Source: Bacillota bacterium (GTDB lineage: Bacteria > Bacillota > Clostridia > Lachnospirales > Lachnospiraceae). From it: a stretch of DNA of 30,272 nt. Shown in pieces: positions 7,564 through 15,361 of the stretch; the stretch's first letter is position 1, and every line of letters starts with the position of its first letter. Both the position numbers and the translations under genes were made by a program. The notes under the pieces are model-generated. The model was given only the letters and a program-made list of their open reading frames with translations, was not told where the DNA came from and did no database searches. The stretch covers positions 1 through 30,272 of the forward strand of contig JAEZKL010000162.1 of assembly GCA_023415475.1 (NCBI GenBank). Direction: 5' to 3'.

Positions 7564-8075
7564 CCTTTGATGCTTTCGCACTCCTGATTTTTAGAACCAG
7601 TGAGTTTTCTTCCGATCTGAAATAAAAGGGGCAAAGATATTAAAAGAATAATTGCGACTATCATTGTTGAAAAGATAACCTCAAACAAACTTATTATTTT
7701 ATCCTTATGCATGCTGAAAATGATCAAACCATTCAACGGAAGATTAATAAGCATACCTGTTATTAGACCTGGTGCATATCTTTTCAAAAGAATGGTTGCG
7801 ATAAAATGGGGAAAGAATACGTTTATAATCATTGTTCCTACATAGCCTACAAATAAAAATTTGAGAAAGAGTATCTTTGGAAAGAACATGAATAAAGCGG
7901 AAATCAAATACGCAAATGCAGTAATTACAATTAATGCAAAATAAAACTCATTGCGTTCAACTGGTTTATGATACTTTCCGGTATAATTTGACCATTGTGG
8001 TAACCAAAGAGCTTCTTCTATATTATGTAAAGTTATTGTAAACATAAAGAGTAATGCAAGACTGGATGTGTTCAT
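7548..8075 (-). CDS. HXXEE domain-containing membrane protein
   Basis: A 175-aa integral membrane protein. Near the N-terminus, TLHNIEEALWLPQW contains His-x-x-Glu-Glu, the signature of the HXXEE family (function unknown; a metal- or cofactor-linked membrane activity has been proposed from the motif). About five hydrophobic segments are visible (near 3-20, 45-65, 68-85, 100-120, 130-155). ATG at 8075 follows AAGGAG with 8-nt spacing. The C-terminal residues NRPR and the stop are encoded by the right arm of hairpin copy 1, an unusual overlap. It is a single-gene unit convergent with uxaC. No link to uronate metabolism is visible. Confidence 0.8.
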   Translation of the reverse strand: MNTSSLALLFMFTITLHNIEEALWLPQWSNYTGKYHKPVERNEFYFALIVITAFAYLISALFMFFPKILFLKFLFVGYVGTMIINVFFPHFIATILLKRYAPGLITGMLINLPLNGLIIFSMHKDKIISLFEVIFSTMIVAIILLISLPLLFQIGRKLTGSKNQECESIKGNRPR

Positions 8076-8099
8076 AGCTCCAACTCCTTAACTAAAATT

Positions 8100-8127
8100 A
8101 TTATCACCAATTTGGTAAGTCCATCAA
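8100..8127 (-). promoter_or_regulatory. Promoter of HXXEE gene
   Basis: Minus strand: -35 TTGATG (8122-8127), 16-bp spacer, -10 GATAAT (8100-8105). The spacer contains the near-palindrome ACCAAATTGGT, a possible operator. The leader is very short, about 20 nt. Confidence 0.55.
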
Positions 8128-8238
8128 TTTACTGAGCTTTTTCCATTTTACACCATATCCACAGTGATTGCTACCCTTATTTATTGCCAATATACTTAAG
8201 AGAGTCGTCAAAATAAAATTCAGAGAATTGTACACGAT

Positions 8239-8315
8239 AAAAAACAGACCTGAGACGGGGCGGGTTAAAATGAACCGTTTTATGGTTCATTGCCCTACTC
8301 TAGGTCTGTTTTTTT
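8239..8315. terminator. Hairpin repeat copy 2, terminator of degV
   Basis: It shares the first 18 bases and the last 13 bases with copy 1 at 7500, but its centre is different (ATGAACC/GGTTCAT inner hairpin). On the minus strand the stem ends in TTTTTT, so it should terminate degV transcription; on the plus strand it also ends in a T-run. Confidence 0.75.
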
Positions 8316-8415
8316 ATTATTCTGCAGTATTTTCTATTCTATTTTCTTTTATGTCATTGAGGATAAACGGGGTTGCCTTTTGGATAAGACGGGGTGCCCC
8401 ATGACAAACCGATTT

Positions 8416-9252
8416 CTAGTAAGCCGTAATGATTCCACCTTCATTGGCATACATAGAGCTAACTCCTGCGGTATCTACGATAAAGCAACCCTTAAAAGGA
8501 ATTCTCTTTAGTATCTCTTCCTTCACAAACTCCGCTCTTTCTCTGTTATTGCAGTGCGCGATTCCAAGAATTCGCTCAGAGGGCTTTATCACATCCTCTT
8601 CAATACATTTGGCCATCAACAGTAAGGCTTTATTAATTCCGCGTGCCTGATCAACCTTAGTGATGATGCCCTCCGGTGTTGCACCCATGACCGGCTTAAT
8701 ATTCAGAGCACTGGCGATAATTGCCTGAAGATTGGTTAATCTTCCGTTCTTACGAAGGGTGTCCAGAGATTCCAGTACAAACTTTGTCTTCATATTATCT
8801 CGGAAGGTATTCACCTTATCAACAATCTCACGGAACGGATGACGTGCTTCAATCAATTCCTTGATCTTCATTGCGATGAGAGTCTGGCCTACGGATGCAG
8901 AGTGAGAATCAAATATCGCGATATTTTTATCAGGGTGCTCCTCCAGATACAATTTCTTTGCAAGCTCCGCACTGTTATAGGAACCGCTTAAGGGAGATGA
9001 CAAGGTTACTACATAGATATCCCCCTCATAAGCAAAGTGCTTCATATAATCCTCCGGGGATGGGCATGCTGATTTGGGACTGCTCGGGCATTCTCTTACA
9101 CGTTTCAAAAAATCTGCCTGGTCAAAGGACTCATCATCTACAATCGAAACATCATCCACAATTAGGGTTAGAGGTACAAGCTGAAAGTGCGGATCCTCCT
9201 TTAATTCCTTGGGCAAATCCGTGCAGCTGTCTCCAATAATTCTGTATGACAT
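8416..9252 (-). CDS. DegV family fatty-acid-binding protein
   Basis: A 278-aa cytoplasmic two-domain DegV protein. The N-terminus YRIIGDSCTDLP, the central VTLSSPLSGSYNSAELAK, and FDSHSASVGQTLIAMKI together with LESLDTLRKNGRLTN, LNIKPVMGATPEGIITK and IAHCNNRERAEFVKEEI are family landmarks. Members bind single fatty acids and in Firmicutes can present them to the FakA kinase for phospholipid synthesis; no fakA is in this window. ATG at 9252 follows AGGAGGAT. It is monocistronic with its own upstream promoter element and the terminator at 8239. Confidence 0.93.
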   Translation of the reverse strand: MSYRIIGDSCTDLPKELKEDPHFQLVPLTLIVDDVSIVDDESFDQADFLKRVRECPSSPKSACPSPEDYMKHFAYEGDIYVVTLSSPLSGSYNSAELAKKLYLEEHPDKNIAIFDSHSASVGQTLIAMKIKELIEARHPFREIVDKVNTFRDNMKTKFVLESLDTLRKNGRLTNLQAIIASALNIKPVMGATPEGIITKVDQARGINKALLLMAKCIEEDVIKPSERILGIAHCNNRERAEFVKEEILKRIPFKGCFIVDTAGVSSMYANEGGIITAY

Positions 9253-9390
9253 CTTTTTATCCTCCTGTTTTATAAATTAATTCTACTACGTTTCTATATC
9301 CTACTTAACAATATCCTATTTTTTACTTATATTGTATCCGTAAACATATCATCAAGTTTATTCACTGCATAATGTAGTTTTCATTACTAT

Positions 9391-9399
9391 ATTATAGCA
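9391..9399 (-). promoter_or_regulatory. Extended -10 promoter element of degV
   Basis: Minus strand TGCTATAAT is a perfect extended -10. There is no good -35 at normal spacing. The predicted leader is about 130 nt. Confidence 0.45.
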
Positions 9400-9482
9400 T
9401 ACCATATCCCTAGTAGTATATTCAAGAGGAAATCTTGATTTATATAAATTTAATAAACTTCTTTCAAGAGTGAATCAAAAGA

Positions 9483-9519
9483 GGGAAAGCAAGCGAATAT
9501 ACACTTCACCTGCTTTCCC
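9483..9519 (-). terminator. Terminator of htpG
   Basis: GGGAAAGCA and TGCTTTCCC form a perfect 9-bp stem with a 19-nt loop, followed on the minus strand by TCTTTTG. It lies 45 bp behind the htpG stop codon. Confidence 0.6.
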
Positions 9520-9564
9520 ATTATGGATGTTTGTATTCACTGATTTAATTTTTCAAATAGCATT

Positions 9565-11613
9565 TTATTTAGCAAGGAACATCATAATTTCATTACTTCT
9601 CTGTATGAATTTGGTCATTGCCTCCGGCTCTAAGGGCTTATGGCTTAGGAGTGCCAGGTCATAGAGCTGTTCGCAGATCATCGGAGTCTGCTCTGCATTC
9701 TCGTTAGTCAGGATAAACTGAACCAGCTTATTATTCGCATTAAGAACCAGAGTCTCTCCGCCACCGAGGCCACCCATATCCATACCGGACATGTTATACA
9801 TACGCATCATATCCTGCATTCTGCGGCTTTCCTCAGACAAGGTCATAACGGAGGATACCTTCTCGTTCTTAAACTTATCTACCTTAACCTCCAGCTTATC
9901 CTTAGCCAGCACCTTACGGAACAGGTTCGTCATCGCTTCAGTATTATTCTTTAAGACCTTTTGATCCTTCTTCTTAATCTTATCCTTAAAGCCTTCCGTA
10001 ATATCTGCATCAATACGCTGGAAGCGGATGGTCTGATCCTGATATTCCAATTGCGTGATGAAGGGTTGATCAATATTATGGGTCAGGATGAAGGCATCAC
10101 TGCCGGCTTCCTTGAACATATTGATGTACTGGCTTTGCTGCTTTACATCGGTTACATAGAAGATGGTTATCTTCTTATCCTCATCTACTACTTCCTCATC
10201 ATCCTCGTGCTTATGGTCATGACCGCATTCACAGTTTTCATCATGAACATGGGGTGTAGCAGCACCTTCTGTCTGTGTCTCCTGATTGTTCTTCTTCTCT
10301 TCTTCAGGACCCTTCTTAGCAGCTACATAATCTGCAAGAGTGATATATTTATCCTCCAGATTCTTAAAGAGGATTACATCCTTTACCTTCTCACGGAACT
10401 TCTCATCCTTCAGGCAGCCGAATTTGATGAAGGGACTGATATCATCCCAGAACTTCTCGTAGCTCTCACGCTCTACCTTATACATTCCGCTGAGCTTATC
10501 TGCAACCTTTTTGGTGATATATTCGGAAATCTTCTTAACGAAGCCGTCATTCTGCAATGCACTTCTTGACACATTAAGCGGTAGATCAGGGCAATCAATG
10601 ACACCCTTTAAGAGCATCAAAAATTCCGGGATTACTTCCTTAATATTGTCTGCAATGAACACCTGATTACTGTATAATTTTATTAAGCCTTCTAAGGAAT
10701 CATATTCTGTATTGATCTTCGGGAAGTACAGGATACCCTTCAGGTTAAAAGGATAATCCATGTTCAGGTGGATCCAGAACAGAGGCTCCTTATAATCATT
10801 GAACACTTCACGATAGAACTTCTTGTATTCCTCCTCGGTACAATCATTGGGATGCTTAGCCCACAGGGGGTTGATTTCATTAATCGGCTCCGGTTTCTTC
10901 TCCGCCTTAGCCTCTTCTACTGTACCATCCTCATTCACAGCCGCATCTACAATTTCTTCCTGTTTCTCTTCTACCTTCGCATTGGCATTGACCAGATAGA
11001 TCTCTACCGGCATGAAGGAACAGTACTTCTTCAGAACCTCTCTGATTCGGTATTCATTAGAGAATTCATAACTGGAATCATTCAGATAAAGTGTGATATC
11101 TGTACCACGTTCGCTCTTTGTACTTTCACTCATCTCATATTGGGTACCGCCGTCGGATTCCCAATGTACCGGCTGTGCCTCCGGCTGCCAGGACAGGGTA
11201 TCAATTGTTACACGAGCAGCCACCATGAAGGCCGAATAGAATCCGAGACCAAAATGACCGATAATCTGATCCTCATTGGTCTTATCCTTATACTTCTCAA
11301 GGAACTTCTCAGCTCCCGAGAAAGCGATCTGGTTAATATATTCCTTCACCTCATCTGCAGTCATACCAATACCATTGTCAGAAAAACAGATGGTCTTCTC
11401 CTCCGGATTAACAGTAACGGTAATTTTATAATGATTATCCTCCGCAAGATTAGCCTCGCCCATTACCTCCAGCTTCTTCAGCTTAGTGATAGCATCACAA
11501 CCATTAGAGATCAGCTCTCTTACAAAAATGTCGTGGTCAGAATATAACCATTTCTTAATGATCGGAAACAGATTTTCTGAATGAATTGATAAATTACCAC
11601 GTTCTGTACTCAT
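9565..11613 (-). CDS. htpG: Molecular chaperone HtpG (Hsp90)
   Basis: A 682-aa cytoplasmic Hsp90 chaperone. N-terminal GHKL ATPase domain: HDIFVRELISNGCDA, FSDNGIGMT and GHFGLGFYSAFMVA. Middle domain: LNVSRSALQND, where the Arg is the ATP-sensing residue. C-terminal dimerisation domain follows. ATG at 11613 has AAAGGAG with 9-nt spacing; an in-frame ATG seven codons upstream lacks one. Two low-complexity insertions are present: an acidic/Lys-Glu stretch near 215-245 and a His/Cys-rich segment near 452-472 (HVHDENCECGHDHKHEDD), which make the protein longer than E. coli HtpG (about 624 aa). A CIRCE element upstream suggests HrcA control. Confidence 0.96.
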   Translation of the reverse strand: MSTERGNLSIHSENLFPIIKKWLYSDHDIFVRELISNGCDAITKLKKLEVMGEANLAEDNHYKITVTVNPEEKTICFSDNGIGMTADEVKEYINQIAFSGAEKFLEKYKDKTNEDQIIGHFGLGFYSAFMVAARVTIDTLSWQPEAQPVHWESDGGTQYEMSESTKSERGTDITLYLNDSSYEFSNEYRIREVLKKYCSFMPVEIYLVNANAKVEEKQEEIVDAAVNEDGTVEEAKAEKKPEPINEINPLWAKHPNDCTEEEYKKFYREVFNDYKEPLFWIHLNMDYPFNLKGILYFPKINTEYDSLEGLIKLYSNQVFIADNIKEVIPEFLMLLKGVIDCPDLPLNVSRSALQNDGFVKKISEYITKKVADKLSGMYKVERESYEKFWDDISPFIKFGCLKDEKFREKVKDVILFKNLEDKYITLADYVAAKKGPEEEKKNNQETQTEGAATPHVHDENCECGHDHKHEDDEEVVDEDKKITIFYVTDVKQQSQYINMFKEAGSDAFILTHNIDQPFITQLEYQDQTIRFQRIDADITEGFKDKIKKKDQKVLKNNTEAMTNLFRKVLAKDKLEVKVDKFKNEKVSSVMTLSEESRRMQDMMRMYNMSGMDMGGLGGGETLVLNANNKLVQFILTNENAEQTPMICEQLYDLALLSHKPLEPEAMTKFIQRSNEIMMFLAK

Positions 11614-11709
11614 AAATAACAACTCCTTTATCATTATTATTGTGCAACATCGATGCAGCTTAGTTTCTCTCTGTCTGTCGATTACAGTTATTTATAACCT
11701 TCAAATGAT

Positions 11710-11738
11710 ATGATAATACTCACAAATTAAAATGTCAA
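11710..11738 (-). promoter_or_regulatory. Sigma-A promoter of htpG
   Basis: Minus strand: consensus -35 TTGACA (11733-11738), 17-bp spacer, -10 TATCAT (11710-11715). The leader is about 90 nt. The CIRCE element ends 7 bp upstream of the -35. Confidence 0.75.
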
Positions 11739-11745
11739 GGCAAAA

Positions 11746-11772
11746 TTAGCACTCTTCTATCAAGAGTGCTAA
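11746..11772. promoter_or_regulatory. CIRCE element (HrcA operator)
   Basis: TTAGCACTC-N9-GAGTGCTAA is an exact match to the CIRCE consensus with the canonical 9-bp spacer. It is the binding site for the heat-shock repressor HrcA. It lies between a DUF5721-like gene and the htpG promoter, immediately upstream of the -35 instead of at the start site. The hairpin plus the TTTT that follows on the minus strand may also act as a weak terminator for the preceding gene. Confidence 0.9.
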
Positions 11773-11807
11773 CAATTAACATATTCTCTGTCATATAAGG
11801 AAGAATT

Positions 11808-12308
11808 CTATGCTTCTTCGAAAGCAATTCCCTGTTCCTTTAGCATCTTCTTGACCCAGAGATCCCATTCCTGCTCCAGGGTCTTGTCTAAGGTAAAGGT
11901 CTTGATTGCCGTCCCGGTAATAAGATGCAGTTCATTTTTATCAAATCGAACATTCAGGAACAGACCGCCGACTTCCTCACTTTTTAGTCTACCGCCGGAC
12001 TGCTGAACCATTTCCTCACAGAGGGGTCTGGGCAGCTGGAATACGATCTTCAGTGATAGCGGAGTCTTATTTCCCTTAATCATAGAGTATGCGATGCTTC
12101 GAACCTCGCTCCATAATGAGCTATGCTGATTCTCGCCTCGTTCCTCCAGTTCCTCCTTCGTAAAAAAGGCCTCATTTAGCTGACCGTTGATGGTAAAGCT
12201 GATAAAGGTAGATAACTGCATCTCCTTGAGGAGAAAAAAGTCAAAGGTTGTCTGAGCAAGAAGCTTACCCATAAAAGATTTTACTTCAGTTATAGTCAGT
12301 GAAATCAT
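11808..12308 (-). CDS. DUF5721-like family protein
   Basis: A 166-aa soluble protein with no signal peptide or membrane segment (MISLTITEVKSFMGKLLAQTTFDFFLLKEMQL). It resembles the Lachnospiraceae DUF5721 family as I remember it; the assignment is by recall, not search. It shows alternating beta strands (STFISFTINGQ, LSLKIVFQLP, GLFLNVRFDKNELHLITG) and a C-terminal amphipathic helix (EQEWDLWVKKMLKEQ), with no recognisable catalytic motif. ATG at 12308 follows GGGAG with suitable spacing. It lies upstream of htpG on the same strand, separated by the CIRCE/promoter region. Function unknown. Confidence 0.8.
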   Translation of the reverse strand: MISLTITEVKSFMGKLLAQTTFDFFLLKEMQLSTFISFTINGQLNEAFFTKEELEERGENQHSSLWSEVRSIAYSMIKGNKTPLSLKIVFQLPRPLCEEMVQQSGGRLKSEEVGGLFLNVRFDKNELHLITGTAIKTFTLDKTLEQEWDLWVKKMLKEQGIAFEEA

Positions 12309-12371
12309 AAGTCACTCTCCCAATGGTATCGCATGATATGTAAAAATTGTAAAAACTCGATTGAATTCCTA

Positions 12372-12400
12372 GTATAGATCCAATCTGATTGTCAAACAAT
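12372..12400 (+). promoter_or_regulatory. Possible sigma-E (mother-cell) promoter
   Basis: GTATAGA (12372-12378), 14-bp spacer, CAAACAAT (12393-12400), compared with sigma-E consensus GHATATT-N14-CATACAHT: five of seven and seven of eight matches. A sigma-A alternative, TTGTAA-17-TAGTAT (12347-12375), overlaps it. The predicted start is about 12407, close to the AAAGGAGG of the 58-aa gene. Confidence 0.4.
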
Positions 12401-12434
12401 ATAGATAGAACATCAATAAAGGAGGTTTGTTATC

Positions 12435-12611
12435 ATGTACTTTGAACCTACCAGGAAAACCTATTATCGATTTCCATCCTTTAGTAGTGCCCAAAATTTT
12501 GATGAAAGACACTATTATCCAGATAAACCGTATTCCTCCGGTGAAGATCTGCGTTATACTTCACAGGTTACCGAATATGAACCATATCCTGACATGATCG
12601 ACAATTACTAA
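12435..12611 (+). CDS. Small Tyr-rich protein, 58 aa
   Basis: A complete short gene with ATG at 12435, AAAGGAGG nine bases upstream and TAA at 12609. The protein begins MYFEPTRKTYYRFPSF and ends YEPYPDMIDNY. It holds ten Tyr in 58 residues, many as YY or near Pro, and has no membrane segment or Cys. Composition recalls small spore-coat proteins, and a sigma-E-like promoter lies upstream, but no family is recognised. Its last four bases overlap the stop of the convergent traX gene. It sits between two leftward genes, so it needs its own promoter. The strong ribosome site and the clean reading frame make it a likely real gene. Confidence 0.65.
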   Translation: MYFEPTRKTYYRFPSFSSAQNFDERHYYPDKPYSSGEDLRYTSQVTEYEPYPDMIDNY

Positions 12612-13279
12612 ATCAATAGATTAATTACAGCCAGGATTAACAGATGAGCGGGGTAAAAGATATAAAAGGTATACTTTATATTTTTACCCTTTTGTCCGTT
12701 ATAAAAGGCGATCGGCAGAATTGCCAGCGTTGCAATGATATTAATATATCCTAGCAGGTAGCCTGATATGAACAGTAAGGATAATCCAAGCAGTAGCTTA
12801 CTCCCTCGAAACAGATAAAATGCTACGATTAATATAATACCTCTATAATCGTAATCTGTCTTCAATAGATAGGCCGCAATACCAAAGACAAGCGTCAGTA
12901 AGGCGTTTAACAAATTCATTATAATGATATTTTGTTTGAATTTTTTCTCCACTTTACTCATCAGATACATACAAAGTAATCCCAGGAATAAGGTAAAGAA
13001 GATATTCTGATGATGAAATTCCAGTACCTTGCCATAGAAAGCAAGATCGAAGGGTATCTCTGAGATAAGTGCAAAGGCTCCCATACGCATCAGATATTTC
13101 TTCACATCCTTCGTATGATGGAAGCCCTCAACCAGGAGGAACACAAAGATTGGAAAAGAGAGTCTTCCGATACAACGCATGATAAAATTCAGCATCGTAT
13201 TGCCGGGAACGAGAACCGCGCCGACATGGTCAATCAGCATCGTGATAATTGCAATTAATTTCAGATGATAAGAATTCAT
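12608..13279 (-). CDS. TraX family membrane protein
   Basis: A 223-aa polytopic membrane protein of the TraX family (the F-plasmid member acetylates the pilin N-terminus; chromosomal homologues have unknown substrates). Diagnostic start: LKLIAIITMLIDHVGAVL, then MRCIGRLSFPIFVFLLVEGFHHT with the conserved Arg/Phe-Pro, and KKYLMRMGAFALISEIPFD. About seven membrane helices. ATG at 13279 follows GAGGGGAT. It is the last gene of the run esterase - acyltransferase - zinc-ribbon protein - TraX, 16 bp behind the previous gene, with no conjugation genes nearby. An envelope acylation role is inferred, not shown. Confidence 0.9.
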   Translation of the reverse strand: MNSYHLKLIAIITMLIDHVGAVLVPGNTMLNFIMRCIGRLSFPIFVFLLVEGFHHTKDVKKYLMRMGAFALISEIPFDLAFYGKVLEFHHQNIFFTLFLGLLCMYLMSKVEKKFKQNIIIMNLLNALLTLVFGIAAYLLKTDYDYRGIILIVAFYLFRGSKLLLGLSLLFISGYLLGYINIIATLAILPIAFYNGQKGKNIKYTFYIFYPAHLLILAVINLLI

Positions 13280-13295
13280 AAATTATCCCCTCTCT

Positions 13296-13961
13296 CTAAA
13301 TATGCATTTTCTTTCTTAATTCTGCCTTCATATTATCTCCCTGGAACAGGATTAGTGCCGACAGGCTGATTGCACTCATCGCCACACAGATAACGGATGG
13401 AAAGACTATACTTAGTACACCGGTCAGGATAAAAATAATCGGTACAAAACCAAAAATAATATCGATGAAGAGGTATACGATCAGATCTCGTACCCCGATC
13501 TTCAGGATTTTTGCCGCAATGGCCATAACAATCATTGCACCAAAGCAGATTGAGGGAATGACAAAATCAATGGACCATCCCAGCCATCCTATGGACCAAT
13601 CCCATAAGACCGATAAGATACTGATCACCACTACCTGCCAGACAATTGTCTTGGGGATGTTATTTTTCTTACGGATTATGACAAATAAACTGACCCACAT
13701 ACAGGCAATTCCCGCTGCGACAACCAGTGACCATCTGGAATCCTTTGTAAAGATCAGATTGATTGCGAAACTAATGATGATAGCAGCGATTGATATTAAT
13801 ATTATAACTCGGATAAAGATGTTAAACTCCTGAAAAATAGTCGGCAGATTGGGAAATACCTCTTCGCTTTTTTCCTCATTTTCGAGGAGGATACCACCAC
13901 AGAGAGGGCATACCTCATAATTTCCCTTCAAGGTAACTTTACAATAATCGCACTTTTGCAC
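13296..13961 (-). CDS. Zinc-ribbon membrane protein (DUF6320-like)
   Basis: A 221-aa protein with an N-terminal zinc ribbon (Cys4, Cys7, Cys18, Cys21: CDYCKVTLKGNYEVCPLCGG) followed by about six hydrophobic helices (near 48-70, 77-96, 103-122, 128-150, 157-182, 185-205). It resembles the DUF6320 family as I remember it. The start is GTG at 13961, with AGGAGGT overlapping the stop codon of the acyltransferase gene, which implies translational coupling. Spacing is 11 bp upstream and 16 bp downstream (traX). The function is unknown; membership in the acyl-transfer gene run suggests a partner or regulator of the membrane enzyme. Confidence 0.8.
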   Translation of the reverse strand: MQKCDYCKVTLKGNYEVCPLCGGILLENEEKSEEVFPNLPTIFQEFNIFIRVIILISIAAIIISFAINLIFTKDSRWSLVVAAGIACMWVSLFVIIRKKNNIPKTIVWQVVVISILSVLWDWSIGWLGWSIDFVIPSICFGAMIVMAIAAKILKIGVRDLIVYLFIDIIFGFVPIIFILTGVLSIVFPSVICVAMSAISLSALILFQGDNMKAELRKKMHI

Positions 13962-13972
13962 TTGCCTACCTC

Positions 13973-15241
13973 CTATATATCCTTATAATTAGAGGCTATT
14001 GTTAAAGCAACGCCTTCCTGGGTTAACATACGAAAGAAATTCTTCTGAATATCCATCCCTATAAATGGAGAAGTAAAGCTGATTACCAGCTCGTCTCCAA
14101 AGGAACACATGGCTATCTGAGGTCTTTTGGCACTGGTAAAGCAATCAAATAGATGAATGTAGGGAACCAGCTCTCTGGCAACGGAGATTCTTCCAATATT
14201 TGATAAGGTAGCGGTAATGCCACGATCACTCAAGCGAGTTGCAAAGCGCAGAATATAATCCTTTAGAACTAACGGGATTACCCGCATGAATACATTATGC
14301 TCCAGGGCCGATAACCGATTCATATGCTCTCGTAATCTTTCCTCTGTAAGCTCCTTTGAAAAGGCCTCCTTCACTTCCTGAATAATATCCTCCAGCTTGT
14401 CCGATTTCTTAGTAAAGTCATAACTGACACCTACCGTTGTGAAGAAGTTTCTTGCCGTAACCGAAGGAAAATAAGTTCTCAGATTCACCGGTACCGTTAT
14501 CCTTATGGGATACTTTCTGCTTCTGGTTGGCATGTCCATATAGATTGCCTTCATATAAAGTGCAGTCAGATATACCGTCATAGTCGTGTCATAACGATGT
14601 GCCAGCTGAAGAAGCTCCTTCACCGACATAACCCCCTCCACTATCCTAAGGCGGTTATCAATGGCGCGTCTTCCCGTGATTTGATAGGCACGGCTCAGTT
14701 TAATCCTATCGAGTGTTTTATCGCCGTTATAATGCTTTAAGAAGCTGTCATCCATCTTCTGTGTAAAGGATGCGTCGTAAGCCAGCTTAGGCAGGCCCTC
14801 TTTAAAATCCTCTTCATGCTTTATAATAAGATAATAATATACAATTGTGTTCAGAAAGCCTAATGCTCCTGTACCATCTGTCAGAGCATGATACATTTCG
14901 AGATTAATTCTACGGTTGAAATAAGACACCTCAAACAGTAAATTCCGACGGTTCTGCTTATACAGCATACTACAGGGCAGCTTTCGCTCCTCGACAACCT
15001 CAGGCCTCGCATCGGTACTGTCAAAATAATACCAGAACATTCCCCTTCGTAAAACCGACTGATATACCGGGAATAAAGGCAAGGCTTTATTTAACGCTTT
15101 TTGTAAGATTTCTTTATCAATTTCCTCATTTAGTTCACAAACAAACCGAAAAACCTTAGTGTCCTTTTCATTTGTGTTAGGAGGAAATATTTTTGCCGCA
15201 TTATCTAACTTCAACCATTCCAGCGGTTTCCTTTTTGTCAT
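13973..15241 (-). CDS. Condensation/acyltransferase-fold protein (alcohol acetyltransferase-like)
   Basis: A 422-aa CoA-dependent acyltransferase-superfamily protein. The catalytic HxxxDG is MYHALTDGTGALGFL (His118-Gly123), with SRKYPIRITVPVNLRTYFPSVTARNF and ATLSNIGRI (split over the second half) typical of the chloramphenicol acetyltransferase/condensation/PapA fold. No membrane segment. Preferred start is ATG at 15241 with AAGGGGGAAG about nine bases upstream; an in-frame ATG at 15271 has no ribosome site. It lies between the esterase (120-bp gap, no clear promoter) and the zinc-ribbon gene (11 bp). The acyl donor and acceptor are unknown. Confidence 0.85.
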   Translation of the reverse strand: MTKRKPLEWLKLDNAAKIFPPNTNEKDTKVFRFVCELNEEIDKEILQKALNKALPLFPVYQSVLRRGMFWYYFDSTDARPEVVEERKLPCSMLYKQNRRNLLFEVSYFNRRINLEMYHALTDGTGALGFLNTIVYYYLIIKHEEDFKEGLPKLAYDASFTQKMDDSFLKHYNGDKTLDRIKLSRAYQITGRRAIDNRLRIVEGVMSVKELLQLAHRYDTTMTVYLTALYMKAIYMDMPTRSRKYPIRITVPVNLRTYFPSVTARNFFTTVGVSYDFTKKSDKLEDIIQEVKEAFSKELTEERLREHMNRLSALEHNVFMRVIPLVLKDYILRFATRLSDRGITATLSNIGRISVARELVPYIHLFDCFTSAKRPQIAMCSFGDELVISFTSPFIGMDIQKNFFRMLTQEGVALTIASNYKDI

Positions 15242-15361
15242 AGAATCAAGCTTCCCCCTTTCCGGTGTCATTATGATTATTACAAGCTTCCATATTTTGT
15301 AGAAAATAATGGTTTCTCTATTATTAACGAAATTTCAAGACATTATCTTCAAGATATTTGT

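Larger units (their letters stand above)
8076..8415. other. Intergenic region: HXXEE promoter and degV terminator
   Basis: This 340-bp stretch holds the HXXEE promoter at its left and hairpin copy 2 at 8239-8315. I see no convincing gene in the rest; small plus-strand frames through the hairpin have no ribosome site. Confidence 0.7.
9253..9564. other. Intergenic region degV / htpG
   Basis: This 312-bp AT-rich stretch holds the degV promoter element (9391-9399) and the htpG terminator hairpin (9483-9519). No coding region with a ribosome site is visible. Confidence 0.7.

Noticed and set aside
9961..11547. Long plus-strand reading frames (202 and 259 codons) opposite htpG
   Set aside because: They are antisense to a fully conserved Hsp90 gene, have no ribosome sites, and their Leu/Ile-rich composition is the mirror of Lys/Glu-rich coding on the other strand.
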